Shown: positions 10,602 through 20,556, counted from the stretch's first letter. The stretch: DNA of 64,000 nt from Tritrichomonas musculus (GCA_039105265.1 JAPFFF010000006.1:4836001-4900000), one strand, 5' to 3'. A program made the numbers and translations. The notes: generated from the sequence alone by a model not told the origin.

Positions 10602-12419
10602 TTAGGCCTTGAATACAGCTAATGTGGATCCGTTGATGATACCAGTTATGATACCCACGGTCATACGATTTATTTTTGAGGTTATCGTGGTCTCACCAGT
10701 GAGTATCTTCAGTTTATTATCAGCGTTATCAATGAATACCTCATCCCCAATGGAATAGCATGAGGAGTCCTCGACCTTAACCATGTAATCCCCATGAGTG
10801 GCGAATGTGATACAACCATTGGCTTCATCGATTCTCACACATATACCAACATACTCCTTCCAGGTACCAGTGGTCTTCACACTACATATGCAATCAGTGG
10901 TGTCAGCTTCAGTGCTAGGGACCCATTTCGAGTCCTCACGATGATATACCTTACCGGTCATATATACAGGAGCTCCAATGACGAAATCGGTGATGGTGTT
11001 AACCGATGACTCGATTGGGGAGTAGTGGGTGATGGTTGTACTGGCGATTGCGTGTAGTTCATCAACATATGACTTCAATGCATATTTCCCATCAACATAT
11101 TTCACCGAAGTAATCATATCATCGCTCACAGGTTGGTTGCTGATTAATGTGATAGACGCATCATATATATTGGTCAGTGTATCATCCGTGGCTCTCAATG
11201 AGACGACACGTGTACCTACACGAATATCTATTGATTCTTCCCCGGTTGATTCACCCCCAGAGGGGTTGAGAGCTGGCGCATCATCCCCGGTTGATTTGTA
11301 TATGAGATTTGCACCCTTTCGACCAGAATACGTATATTCGGCTTCTTCATATGATGCATCTTCGGCATTTCGTTTGAACTTCACGATAATATTTTTGGTT
11401 GTTAATACCCTTCTGATATATTCATCTGGGATTGCACAACCACTATCATTCTGCGCACATTGAATTGTGAATCGTTCTGGACTTTCATCAACAACATTCG
11501 AGTCTTTGATAAATGGTGATTCGATTTGTGCTCTAATGAAATTATATGCTATTGGATTATTATTTCTATGTGCTGCAATATACGATACATATACAATTTT
11601 TCCATCATCATGACGCCATATTATTCTATCAATGCGTTTGCCATTGCTATCATACCCGTCCAAGCAATCAAAAGTGCTAGTAGAACCATTTGGTTTAAAT
11701 ACTACATCAATATGCATTATATCATCATCTTGATTATCACCCCAATTAACATCAAATACCAAATGAACTCCAGCATTGGGTAGCTTAGGGGTAATATATG
11801 CACCCTCAGATAATTTTGCTGGATATTCAATATTCAATTCAGTGCCATATAGTGCGGTACTCAGTGCAGATTCATTAACCAAATCAGTGGGTATCTCCGG
11901 GATATCTTCAGCGAGTGCATACTTGGTCATATCTGGTAAGTCCTGAGTCTTCACGTACTCGGACATATCTGGTAAGTCCTGAGTCTTCGCATATGGTTCC
12001 AACGCAGTACTCAATGAATCACTCGTAACGATGTTCTCAGGGAGTGCACAGTTTTTGACGATGTAATCACGTAATTCCCCAATGGCATTCTCCACATCTG
12101 CGCTACTGGCATACAATTGCAAGTCCTTAGATAGCGCATACTTCAGCATCTCCGTATTGAAATCCTCGGTTTTCACATAGTCGAATAGCTGGGTTTGCAA
12201 AGCATATGACTCAAGGTCCTTGGCTAAAGCATATTTTTCGAGATGCTCACCAACTGTACTCGTAATGAGTTCCTTGATTTGCTCCTGGTTGGGACCAGTT
12301 ATATTCGAGCCATTGGACCCATTATGGCACATACATGCATACCTTTTGATGTATTCAATCAGTAACTCGTCGATAGTGGCCGCTTTTATTGAAAATCCAC
12401 TCTGTTCTATACTGAACAT
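10602..12419 (-). CDS. Polinton fibre-like structural protein, 605 aa
   Basis: The N-terminal part has short repeats spaced by about 12-14 residues (KYALAKDLESYA, YVKTEDF, EYVKTQDLPDM twice, KYALAEDIPEIP), a pattern seen in trimeric shaft regions of phage and adenovirus-like fibres. The middle and C-terminal parts are rich in Gly, Thr, Ser and Val and look like beta-structure. The C-terminal 130 residues (GAPVYMTGKVY onward, through GDEVFIDNADNKL, to the end) could be a globular head. The gene is convergent with the polymerase (33 bp apart) and divergent from the next gene. The role as an attachment fibre is inferred from composition and repeat pattern only. Confidence 0.6.
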   Translation of the reverse strand: MFSIEQSGFSIKAATIDELLIEYIKRYACMCHNGSNGSNITGPNQEQIKELITSTVGEHLEKYALAKDLESYALQTQLFDYVKTEDFNTEMLKYALSKDLQLYASSADVENAIGELRDYIVKNCALPENIVTSDSLSTALEPYAKTQDLPDMSEYVKTQDLPDMTKYALAEDIPEIPTDLVNESALSTALYGTELNIEYPAKLSEGAYITPKLPNAGVHLVFDVNWGDNQDDDIMHIDVVFKPNGSTSTFDCLDGYDSNGKRIDRIIWRHDDGKIVYVSYIAAHRNNNPIAYNFIRAQIESPFIKDSNVVDESPERFTIQCAQNDSGCAIPDEYIRRVLTTKNIIVKFKRNAEDASYEEAEYTYSGRKGANLIYKSTGDDAPALNPSGGESTGEESIDIRVGTRVVSLRATDDTLTNIYDASITLISNQPVSDDMITSVKYVDGKYALKSYVDELHAIASTTITHYSPIESSVNTITDFVIGAPVYMTGKVYHREDSKWVPSTEADTTDCICSVKTTGTWKEYVGICVRIDEANGCITFATHGDYMVKVEDSSCYSIGDEVFIDNADNKLKILTGETTITSKINRMTVGIITGIINGSTLAVFKA

Positions 12420-12569
12420 TTCCTATACAATAAAGGTGTGATTACCGGTATACCCATCGGACCCCCTTTCGAGGAGGTGGATGGTGAATCGGAATCCCAA
12501 GCTGATGTCCAAAGAGATGCCAATTGCGAGTATGCAAATAATGACATTTTTTTTACACCTAAAGTACTC

Positions 12570-14135
12570 ATGAGCTATAAATCTCCAAAGCGTCCAAATA
12601 CTAAAAAGCAACCACCACCACCAGCAGCAGCACCACCAGCAGAGGTTAGCGATGATGATGATGATGATGATGGTAATGTCCAAGCACCGGGTGTTGATGA
12701 TAACAACAACGATAGACCAACACGATATGAATATATTAGGACACCTGTCAAACACGTTAGTAAACCTAATCTAAAATTCACCCAACAAATACAAAAATCG
12801 CCATTCAAACCAATATCCAGATTCAATGAAGATAATGCATATGAATATGTTATGCAAGAGGTTGAACCACCAAGTGCTACCGTAGGTAGACGCAATGGCA
12901 AAGACTATGAGAATGTCAAAGGTCGTTTAGGCCAATTCGGCAATCTCTCACTCACAGGCGATTCATCAACCTTCAAGAAGAACTTCCTAGATATGATTAT
13001 AAACGGCAATTACCGGGTTAAGTACATTCCATCAGCTGCAGCACGTGATACCGCAAAGGAGTATTGTATGAACCACCTCGATGAAACTGGAGTTCCCAAG
13101 TACAGATTATTACCAACCAATTCCAACGACCCATTAGGAAATCGTATTACAGACCTCAATGGTGACAAGGTTGATGATATCGTATTGGTTGACAAACGCG
13201 GCATTCCAGCTATTGTCAACGGATACAAATTAGTTCATGCATCACCCTATAAGAAGGCCTGGAAAACCATTTGTGATACAAAGGCTAAGCGTCAAGCCAA
13301 GCCATTCAATGTATGGCTCAAGGAGCAATTCGATAAGGATATTACCAAGGTTGATTGGGAGCGTGGTGAATATAAATTGACTAAATCCGTGGCATTGACT
13401 ACTCTAGAAAAGGCATATGGTGAATCCGGTATTGGAAAGGCACGTATGAGCAAGCGCTTATCACCTAACAGCTATTGGGCATCCCTGTTCTCGCATATAT
13501 GGAATGTATTCTGGGGCCAGGATAAACTTCAAGATTGGCTCGAACTCAAGAAGTTGACCAATTTCCTAGCCGTATGCAACGCCATATATATTTACTACTT
13601 CGACCTCCCTGCGAAAAGTACTATAGAGCAAAGGCATAATGACAAGTCATTCAACTACCCAAGCTGGTCCAATTGGAAGAGCACTCATAAGTCGGAGTAT
13701 ATGCAGATAGTTGGTCCCATGATCGAGGAATGGATTAAACTCATTGACCAAGTAGCTGACCGCAAGACTGGTGCTCTAAAGGATGCGGAAATACCTGATG
13801 AAATTCTCGAAATGCTAGAACAGATTGAACAAATAGTATTCCTATGGGGATTTAATACCACTTTCGATGAGGGAACCGTACCTCGAACTGATGATCAAGG
13901 CAAGCGAACACCTGCAGCATTTGAAAATCTACTTATATACGTAAATACCAGTTCTCCAATCGCGGTGAAGGAAGTTCGTGATTCATTTATTGACAACATC
14001 AACCAGTTGATTGACTATGAATTCTATGGAGCGAAAAGCGGATACCTTGAGATGAAAGCCAAAAATAAGGAGGCTAGGGATGCTAGGAAAGCGAGTGCAA
14101 GTCGATTTGAAATCGTATATGGTGGTCAACAATAG
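12570..14135 (+). CDS. Polinton protein of unknown function, 521 aa
   Basis: The frame is open from 12438, but its first in-frame ATG is at 12570, preceded by an ACATTTTTTTTACAC tract, so I start it there. The N-terminus is disordered, with a proline run, an alanine/proline stretch and a run of aspartates. Around nucleotide 13150 is DLNGDKVDDIVLVDKRG, a calcium-loop or FG-GAP-like pattern, followed by IPAIVNGYKL. The rest is helical and rich in Trp and Lys, with a lysine/arginine-rich C-terminus. A virion-associated role is possible from its place in the element, but I cannot name the family. Confidence 0.7.
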   Translation: MSYKSPKRPNTKKQPPPPAAAPPAEVSDDDDDDDGNVQAPGVDDNNNDRPTRYEYIRTPVKHVSKPNLKFTQQIQKSPFKPISRFNEDNAYEYVMQEVEPPSATVGRRNGKDYENVKGRLGQFGNLSLTGDSSTFKKNFLDMIINGNYRVKYIPSAAARDTAKEYCMNHLDETGVPKYRLLPTNSNDPLGNRITDLNGDKVDDIVLVDKRGIPAIVNGYKLVHASPYKKAWKTICDTKAKRQAKPFNVWLKEQFDKDITKVDWERGEYKLTKSVALTTLEKAYGESGIGKARMSKRLSPNSYWASLFSHIWNVFWGQDKLQDWLELKKLTNFLAVCNAIYIYYFDLPAKSTIEQRHNDKSFNYPSWSNWKSTHKSEYMQIVGPMIEEWIKLIDQVADRKTGALKDAEIPDEILEMLEQIEQIVFLWGFNTTFDEGTVPRTDDQGKRTPAAFENLLIYVNTSSPIAVKEVRDSFIDNINQLIDYEFYGAKSGYLEMKAKNKEARDARKASASRFEIVYGGQQ

Positions 14136-14142
14136 GTATATA

Positions 14143-15624
14143 CTATTGCTTGAATCGGTCAAAGAAATTCTCACGCTTTTGGCTGGGTTTGGATATTATT
14201 TTTGCATTGCGTTTATGCCTACGAGGTGGTTGGGGTTCAGGTTCACGTTCAGGCTCCTCCTCCTCATATTGAGAACTTAGCTCCTGCTCACTATATTCAG
14301 GAAGTGTTCCATACTCACGACTACTCTCATACTCAAATGTGGTGTCCATGGTATTCCCCTTGAATTGTGGTGTGAATTTCTCCCGATATGGTTTAAATGA
14401 TTTACCAAATTTCACAGACTGCGATGTCTTCACTGAACTGGAATGCTTTCTAGATGAAGTACGAAGTACCTTCTGCTCAGGTGTTCTAGTATTGGAGTTA
14501 TCTTGTGATTCCTGCTCACGAGTCCTGTCTCTAAGTCCATTACGATACAGACTGTGCTGTCTACGTGAACTACTTCGTGGAGCATAATCATCATCAACAT
14601 TTGATTCACTAGAATACTCATCATCGCTCCTAGTGTCGAGCCTCTGCGAGTAACCACTCTGCGAGTCATATGTACTTCTAGGATTGAGAGTTTGAGCGTC
14701 ACCCTGATATTTTTGATATTTATATGACTGCTTGCGTCGTATATCAGTCATCGCACGTTTCCCAACTCGATATTCTTGGAGTGAACCATTTGTTTTTCGA
14801 GCAACAACGGACTTCGTACCTGGTCTCTTATCGGTAGACATATATACACCACTTGGACTAATTTTATTTTGATTTCTCACCTGATAATCCCTATACTCAG
14901 CTTCATGCGGGTCATATGTATTTTGTTCATTATCACTACTCTCACTAGCCTCATCCGTGTAATCATTACATATAAGTTTTTGTCGAGGGTGATATGATGT
15001 GTGTTCATGATACCAATCCTTAGTTTTTTTCTCAAATGGGGCAGTCCCATTATTAACCAAAATATTTTTACTAGGTGGAGACTTACTAAAAACTTCATCG
15101 CTTGAGAATGAAAATTGAATGGGTTTTGGACGACTATCTTGTTGAGCTGTCTGGTTTGACGGGTATAAAGGATCTTGTTCAAAACAATATATTTCTGGTA
15201 GAAGCAAATGATTTGAATAAACCGCTATCTCAAACCCTATAACATAATCACCAGGTCTTTTAGTTGTGTTTGCAAGAACAGTTTCCTTGAAAATATTTCT
15301 GTGATAGGCGATATACGATTTTGGATAAAGTTTATGATTATTGGGTCCTCGAACTAGTATCATACAAAAGTCATTCGCTGATGGCACATATCTAGATTCC
15401 CATATGTATGTAGGAACTTTTTCATGTGATGTCATTGTGAATGTAGCTCCATTTTTATCAATCGTGTAGTCATGAACGACTGGTGGTGGAACTAAATCAC
15501 GTGGGAAATATAATTTAGTAGATTTATCGACATCAAGGTATACCGCTGATAAATATTTTGAATATTTTAATTCACGATATTGACCTGGTTTCAATGTATA
15601 AACCTCAAAGTAGTCATCATTCAT
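14143..15624 (-). CDS. Polinton protein of unknown function, 493 aa
   Basis: The first 170 residues or so look folded, with beta-rich, Tyr/Val-rich sequence. After that the protein is low complexity: rich in Ser, Arg, Asp, Gln and Glu, with a Glu/Pro run (EEEEPEREPEPQPPRR) and a basic end (RRHKRNAKIISKPSQKR). The C-terminus lies 7 bp from the end of the convergent 521-aa gene. The T-rich tract TTTATTTTTGGG precedes the ATG at 15624. A folded head with a long disordered basic tail would suit a minor capsid or DNA-binding role, but this is a guess. Confidence 0.7.
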   Translation of the reverse strand: MNDDYFEVYTLKPGQYRELKYSKYLSAVYLDVDKSTKLYFPRDLVPPPVVHDYTIDKNGATFTMTSHEKVPTYIWESRYVPSANDFCMILVRGPNNHKLYPKSYIAYHRNIFKETVLANTTKRPGDYVIGFEIAVYSNHLLLPEIYCFEQDPLYPSNQTAQQDSRPKPIQFSFSSDEVFSKSPPSKNILVNNGTAPFEKKTKDWYHEHTSYHPRQKLICNDYTDEASESSDNEQNTYDPHEAEYRDYQVRNQNKISPSGVYMSTDKRPGTKSVVARKTNGSLQEYRVGKRAMTDIRRKQSYKYQKYQGDAQTLNPRSTYDSQSGYSQRLDTRSDDEYSSESNVDDDYAPRSSSRRQHSLYRNGLRDRTREQESQDNSNTRTPEQKVLRTSSRKHSSSVKTSQSVKFGKSFKPYREKFTPQFKGNTMDTTFEYESSREYGTLPEYSEQELSSQYEEEEPEREPEPQPPRRHKRNAKIISKPSQKRENFFDRFKQ

Positions 15625-15715
15625 TTACCCAAAAATAAACTCATTTAGAGGCTTATTCGGTAACCCAAGCAGGAAGCAATTTCATTGCCGAGCGCTAGCG
15701 AACTGCATTCTATAT

Positions 15716-16048
15716 TCAATATATTAGCAAGCATGATAGCACGAATGCATCAGGTTTTATCTCATTGCCATACAGGTCTGTGAACCATATTTTGAAATCC
15801 CGCTTGGTCCTGTTGAGCATCTCATATTTGCGATACTTAGTTTGCCGCCTGTTGGCTAACATTATGAAGTGGTCGCAGTATGGGTCGAATTCAACAATGT
15901 CTGAGTGTACCATTAAATCACCGATTATGGTCTTATTTACGATAGCCCCTACATACTGCACTACGATGTATTTCTTGTTGCGACTATATATGAAATCCTC
16001 AGGTAATGTAAATTCGGTGGTTTGCGTATGAAAATAGCGTTTGGGCAT
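15716..16048 (-). CDS. Polinton small protein, 110 aa
   Basis: A compact beta-rich protein with alternating hydrophobic residues (YIVVQYVGAIV; FKIWFTDLYGNEIKPDAFV) and no membrane segment. It starts 3 bp after the integrase stop on the same strand, so it is probably expressed with the integrase or from a promoter inside it, since no T-rich tract directly precedes its ATG. I do not recognise the family. Confidence 0.65.
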   Translation of the reverse strand: MPKRYFHTQTTEFTLPEDFIYSRNKKYIVVQYVGAIVNKTIIGDLMVHSDIVEFDPYCDHFIMLANRRQTKYRKYEMLNRTKRDFKIWFTDLYGNEIKPDAFVLSCLLIY

Positions 16049-16051
16049 TTA

Positions 16052-17314
16052 TTAGACAGCAAAGTACTGCTTATAGTCTTCACCCAATGATTCATAATTG
16101 GGTGCCACGAATCGGGTGTACATGATGGGGATTGTTATAGTAGCTCGCTCATCATCAGTCATTGGCGTTCGACCAGTTTTGGTTTTGATATACGGCACAT
16201 AGAACGCAGTTCCTGCTTGCTTATCAGCATTCAACTGGAATCTACGATATGGGTTCAGCAATTTGCATTCGACGTTCCCATTATGGTATCTTATGAATTC
16301 AGCAATCTCATTGAACACACGCCTCTGCTTCTCATGCTTCTTCTCAGTTTTGGATGTATCGTAATGGATCAATATGATATTACCCTTGTGATAGCTCAGT
16401 AGACCATCCATTTGCATATTATTTTTGATTCGACGTAGCCTCCGTTGGCAATCCCTGATGTATCTCCATTCCAAATCAGGGTTGTGCTGCATTTGATTGG
16501 GTGTATAGTATATCCACTTAGGCTCTTTAGCCAGATACTGGTCATAATACTCATCATCTCGATAATTGGGATTGGGCATTCGTAGAGAACGATGCGGTGT
16601 GTTGTTATAGTAGTGGACCATCTGTTGCATCAGGAAAGGGTCTCCAATTCGACGATTATCTAAACCGAATGCATTGCGGAGTGTCCTAATGGTTGCATCA
16701 ACGATTTTGTGAGAGTTGCTATGTTTGGATTTATTAACGATCAGTGCATTTTTATTGAATAGCACATTTTTAGTGCCATTGGCTATTTCCCTATTTTCAT
16801 CAGTTTGATTTGCCACATCAAGCACTTTTAGTAGATTATTTTCACCATCACATTTGATGGTATTAAATTTGAAGTCATCATATTTATCGAGAATGATTTT
16901 GGCGTATGCATCCTTAATGGTATCAGCTAGTTTGTCCTTAAGCGGTTCCACAATTAGATATCGCGTGTTGACATTCACCATGATGAGGTAAATGGTTTCA
17001 TGGGGTACCAATTTATAACCAGGAGGTATTCCATGTTCCTTCGTAGTGTACTTCACAAACATCAAATCGACCTCCCAGCAGCCAGGTTCAAATGAGAAAT
17101 CCGGTTTTGAATAAGAATTACATGGTTTCAATTTGAAGTCCTTAACGAATGGTTCATGATGATACTCGGGGTTGACGATAAACAGTGATGGGTCCAATTT
17201 TGATATTTTAGATTTGAATGGGTACTTGAGCAATGACTTGTACTCATTATCGAATATCTTGAATGATTTCTTGTTATCAGTCATCCCCTGTGGGACTGAG
17301 AGCTTGTGCATCAT
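16052..17314 (-). CDS. int: Polinton integrase (retroviral-type, rve core)
   Basis: A 420-aa protein that would insert the element ends into target DNA with a 6-bp stagger. An RNase-H-like core with acidic catalytic residues is recognisable: CWEVDLMFV (D83) and TIKCDGENN (D156), followed by a helix of the type ...ATIRTLRNAFG and HYYNNTPHRSL, which is typical of rve domains. The C-terminal 170 residues contain a beta-rich segment (KGNIILIHYDT...ECKLLNPYRRF) resembling the SH3-like or chromo-like DNA-binding barrel of Polinton integrases. The tract ATTATTTTTGCAC precedes the ATG. A second ATG lies one codon downstream. Confidence 0.9.
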   Translation of the reverse strand: MMHKLSVPQGMTDNKKSFKIFDNEYKSLLKYPFKSKISKLDPSLFIVNPEYHHEPFVKDFKLKPCNSYSKPDFSFEPGCWEVDLMFVKYTTKEHGIPPGYKLVPHETIYLIMVNVNTRYLIVEPLKDKLADTIKDAYAKIILDKYDDFKFNTIKCDGENNLLKVLDVANQTDENREIANGTKNVLFNKNALIVNKSKHSNSHKIVDATIRTLRNAFGLDNRRIGDPFLMQQMVHYYNNTPHRSLRMPNPNYRDDEYYDQYLAKEPKWIYYTPNQMQHNPDLEWRYIRDCQRRLRRIKNNMQMDGLLSYHKGNIILIHYDTSKTEKKHEKQRRVFNEIAEFIRYHNGNVECKLLNPYRRFQLNADKQAGTAFYVPYIKTKTGRTPMTDDERATITIPIMYTRFVAPNYESLGEDYKQYFAV

Positions 17315-17385
17315 TTAATGTGCAAAAATAATGGTCTCAATCGGGAGTATGGAATACATCCTAGCAATATTACGACCCTGGGAAT

Positions 17386-17619
17386 TTAATGGTTATCGCT
17401 TGATAATTCAGCTAACTCATTCTCGAGTTTGGCAACCTTTTCCTTCAAACTATTAATATCTTCAATCAGTGATTCACGAACGGCAAGACCATTGCTACCC
17501 AGCATGCCACCTTTGATGTTATTGAGATGACCCTTATACAAATAGCACTTCTCCTTGAGATCATGCTTGATGCGCTTCAACTCTGGAATCTCTTTCTTGT
17601 ATTCACTCAATTCAGTCAT
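17386..17619 (-). CDS. Polinton small coiled-coil protein, 77 aa
   Basis: Mostly heptad-patterned helix (SLKEKVAKLENELAEL near the C-terminus) with a glycine break (IKGGMLGSNG) in the middle. It lies upstream of the integrase on the same strand and is divergent from the next small gene, with 34 bp between the starts. A CACTTTTTTTCG tract precedes the ATG. The function is unknown. Confidence 0.6.
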   Translation of the reverse strand: MTELSEYKKEIPELKRIKHDLKEKCYLYKGHLNNIKGGMLGSNGLAVRESLIEDINSLKEKVAKLENELAELSSDNH

Positions 17620-17653
17620 TTAGATACGAAAAAAAGTGTTTTTTCAAGATTAA

Positions 17654-17881
17654 ATGTCTTATGAGGAACGCCGTGTATTAAAAGATTCTAATGGGCTTAC
17701 GTATTTCAATCACCTGGAACGCCACATGCGAAATATGCGAACCATGAGTTGTACCAAACCTACAATCCAAAAATATGAAGATAAGGGGTGTATTATACAT
17801 GACCCAGTTATTAAATCAACATCATCAGCGATACACCACTCGCTCAATCACCAGGTAGTCCCAAATAATTCAAAAATTTAA
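17654..17881 (+). CDS. Polinton small protein, 75 aa
   Basis: A basic, Met- and His-rich short protein with no recognisable domain. It starts with MSYEERRVLKDSNG. It is supported by an open frame in a fully packed region and by the T-rich tract (GTGTTTTTTCAAG) before the ATG. Its last four bases overlap the end of the convergent 153-aa gene. Confidence 0.55.
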   Translation: MSYEERRVLKDSNGLTYFNHLERHMRNMRTMSCTKPTIQKYEDKGCIIHDPVIKSTSSAIHHSLNHQVVPNNSKI

Positions 17882-18339
17882 TGTCTTAGGAGGTTGTTCA
17901 CAGCATCAGTACATTCATTCACAGTATTGGTGAGCTGATTTATTTTTGTAGTGATCATGCCAATGGTGTTCTCCAAAGTGGTAATCCGTTTGGAATACGA
18001 ATCTAATGATGACTGCAATACATTTATGTCAGCTCGAATGTTTGCAAATTGGATCTCCACGAGGTTATCGTTATCGGCTTGCTTAGAGATTTTCTTGAGA
18101 AACACATTATTGGAGCCATCCTTGCCGGTGCGTTTGGTAATCCTGTACTCACACTCAGGGGTGATAATTTTGTAGGTTTTATTGAGATAATTGGTGGTCT
18201 TCTCATTGAACATATCTTTGTACTTCTGGTAGAACAGGTCGAACTCCTCTACTGAGTTGAACGTACGCTGCTCCAGCTTATTATCGTTTATGACCTTAAT
18301 ATCGCATTGGGCTAAATGTTTCACATTATCTGTATTCAT
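17878..18339 (-). CDS. Polinton coiled-coil protein, 153 aa
   Basis: The N-terminal half is folded and mixed (EEFDLFYQKYKDMFNEK). The C-terminal half, from about residue 95, is a clear coiled coil (ITTLENTIGMITTKINQL), so it may oligomerise, for example as a trimeric structural component. TTTATTTTTGCCTG precedes the ATG. The family is not recognised. Confidence 0.65.
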   Translation of the reverse strand: MNTDNVKHLAQCDIKVINDNKLEQRTFNSVEEFDLFYQKYKDMFNEKTTNYLNKTYKIITPECEYRITKRTGKDGSNNVFLKKISKQADNDNLVEIQFANIRADINVLQSSLDSYSKRITTLENTIGMITTKINQLTNTVNECTDAVNNLLRH

Positions 18340-18389
18340 TTCAAAACAGGCAAAAATAAATTCATATGTATGTGGATATTTGGTGATGA

Positions 18390-18641
18390 TTAAACTTTAT
18401 CCAATATGGATTTACCTATTTCACCAGCCTTACCAACCGTTCCCAAACCTCTATCAATTGTATCAAGTAGTCCACCTGCACCAGGTATCAATCCTGCAAT
18501 TGGTTTGACCCTATCAATGATTTGTCTACCAACATTGACAACTGTAGGTAGCTTATCAACAACTCTCTGCGCGACATTCCTGAGTGTAGATCCCACTTTG
18601 CGGAATCCATCTTTTATCTTCCTGAAGATACCAATGCCCAT
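18390..18641 (-). CDS. Polinton small amphipathic protein, 83 aa (possible pVI-like minor capsid protein)
   Basis: It starts at the ATG at 18641 (MGIGIFRKIKDGFRKVG); the frame runs further upstream but without another ATG, and CATTTTTTTATATACC precedes this one. It has an amphipathic basic N-terminal helix, then a glycine/alanine/isoleucine-rich hydrophobic part (GLIPGAGGLLDTIDRGLG). Short membrane-active minor capsid proteins of this kind (adenovirus pVI/pX-like) are known in Polintons, and the gene lies back to back with the major capsid gene. The assignment rests on composition and position. Confidence 0.5.
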   Translation of the reverse strand: MGIGIFRKIKDGFRKVGSTLRNVAQRVVDKLPTVVNVGRQIIDRVKPIAGLIPGAGGLLDTIDRGLGTVGKAGEIGKSILDKV

Positions 18642-18687
18642 TTGGTATATAAAAAAATGTGATTTCCTGGTTTTTTCCAAGGTACAA

Positions 18688-20556
18688 ATGAAATATAGGA
18701 ACGAAAGAGCTCACAACTTGATGTACGAGGCTGGTAATGTTATGGAGACATTCCAGAAGATGAGAAACATTATTAATACCAATGATGGTACCAGAAGCTT
18801 CTCATTTAGAACTGTTGATTGCCATGACCAACCAGCACCATTCCATCAAGGTCAGTACTCACAGATTTCATTAACGCACCCCGACCACTTTATTAGTGAT
18901 GTTGATAAAGGTTTCCTCACATTCCACATCAAACTTGATTTGCAATTGAACACCGATACTGCTAAATTACAATTGATTGAAGATCCTGATAACCTCTACA
19001 AATTGTTTGTGGGATTCAAGTCCTCGAACCAATTATTCGACAGGCTGGAGATTCTCCATAACAATGTCAATGTTGGATATCAGCAAAATGAATGCATTCG
19101 TGAGGGCTTCCTATACTCAGTTTTGAAACCAGAAACCGAGAAGAAACGCCGCAGATTCGTTCACAGCTTATGGGAGAATGTTTCAAATTATAGTCAAACT
19201 CATGCAGGTGTTTATGTTAATCTCAATGATTTCAAAGCCAATGGGAAGACCACTACTGAATTCGATTTGAATATACCATTTGATGACTTGCTTGCATTGC
19301 AGGCATTCGATTTATTCCCCAATGGAATCATTGGTGATTTATCTATTAGATTCCAAGTCAGTCCAGCAGGTCTTGTATGGGCAGTTATTGATCCATATAC
19401 GGTTGCTGAAGCGAAGGCATTCTTGGAAGATGATGATCATATTACAATGAAGCAGTTGGAGCAATTGCGTGAGATCAAGGCTCGTGGTAAACTCAAGAGG
19501 CAATTTACGCAAATTGGTAATGAAGCACTTATACCAGGGGTATTCGATAATACAATCAAATTTAAGTACAATATTTGTGCCGAACATGGAACTCCAGTTA
19601 ATGATACACCAATTGAAATCACTTTCGAATTTACAGATGAGGAATATGAGAAATTCGGTATTAAGAAGACTATGAATTTAAAGGAGATTGCACGCCATAA
19701 TCCCGATTACACAGGTACTATTGAAGACTATATGACAATTGAAATCGTTGAAGAGAATAATGAACTTAAATATGAATCGCAACCGGCAACTCTCACCGTT
19801 AACCGAATGACTATCACTTTATGTAAATCCAACATGCAAGGATATGGTGTTTGTGAAGCCACTCGTGCGGGTATCGAATCCATATTACGTGAAGGACTGA
19901 TAATTCCATCCCAAAAGGTAGATTATCATGCATTCCCAATTGCTGCTGCATCCAATGGAATCAAATCTACATTGAATATCCCATTAATAAATGTCACAAG
20001 CATGTCATTATTGTTCCCCAAGCATCACAACGATTTGACCGTATTTGAGAATCCCGTTTACCAAAATTGTTATTTGAATATTGGTGGTAAGAACTTCCCA
20101 GATGAGAATGTTAGTACCATTGGTGCTAGATTCTTCGAGAGTCAACTAACAGCTGGCGATTTGGATAGCATCACACTCCAATGTACTAAGGAATTTGAGG
20201 ATAGCTTCACTATGCCCAAGAATGATGTTGATGGAAATAGATATAAGAATACATTGAGTGATGCCACATCATTTGTATTCAATGTCCAAACTGAGAGAGC
20301 ATCTGCTGGATACTGTTATGATGGCTTAGATGGTGGCAAAGGTAATATCCAAATTCAAGTCAATGGTCAACCAATATTCACTGGCAATAATGATACATAT
20401 TATAATATTATTGAACCAAGTGGAGCTGTTGTTAGACCACCACCTGTACAACTCTGTTTATGTAGAGACACATACTTTAAGCTCTCACTCGATGGTCTTG
20501 AATATGTTGATGATGAATCACCAGCTGGCTCACAAGTTGACCCAGAAATGACTTAA
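18688..20556 (+). CDS. mcp: Polinton major capsid protein, double jelly-roll
   Basis: A 622-aa protein from the ATG at 18688; the frame is open upstream, but that part overlaps the opposite-strand gene and is not expected to be coding. Features typical of Polinton and virophage capsid proteins are the early HPDHFISDVDKGFLTFHIKL strand region, FVGFKSSNQLFDRLEILHNN, and late beta-rich segments with FVFNVQTERASAGYCYDG and a hydrophilic C-terminus (SPAGSQVDPEMT). The length suits a double jelly-roll subunit that forms trimeric capsomers. It leads a run of plus-strand virion genes ending with the packaging ATPase. Confidence 0.88.
   Translation: MKYRNERAHNLMYEAGNVMETFQKMRNIINTNDGTRSFSFRTVDCHDQPAPFHQGQYSQISLTHPDHFISDVDKGFLTFHIKLDLQLNTDTAKLQLIEDPDNLYKLFVGFKSSNQLFDRLEILHNNVNVGYQQNECIREGFLYSVLKPETEKKRRRFVHSLWENVSNYSQTHAGVYVNLNDFKANGKTTTEFDLNIPFDDLLALQAFDLFPNGIIGDLSIRFQVSPAGLVWAVIDPYTVAEAKAFLEDDDHITMKQLEQLREIKARGKLKRQFTQIGNEALIPGVFDNTIKFKYNICAEHGTPVNDTPIEITFEFTDEEYEKFGIKKTMNLKEIARHNPDYTGTIEDYMTIEIVEENNELKYESQPATLTVNRMTITLCKSNMQGYGVCEATRAGIESILREGLIIPSQKVDYHAFPIAAASNGIKSTLNIPLINVTSMSLLFPKHHNDLTVFENPVYQNCYLNIGGKNFPDENVSTIGARFFESQLTAGDLDSITLQCTKEFEDSFTMPKNDVDGNRYKNTLSDATSFVFNVQTERASAGYCYDGLDGGKGNIQIQVNGQPIFTGNNDTYYNIIEPSGAVVRPPPVQLCLCRDTYFKLSLDGLEYVDDESPAGSQVDPEMT

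Noticed and set aside
12438-12569. Longer N-terminus for the 521-aa Polinton protein
   Set aside because: The open frame has no ATG here, and the T-rich tract found at other genes of the element lies before the ATG at 12570.
18406-18687. Longer N-terminus for the major capsid protein
   Set aside because: This segment overlaps the opposite-strand 83-aa gene, is Ser/Pro-rich unlike the capsid, and the conserved capsid start matches the ATG at 18688.
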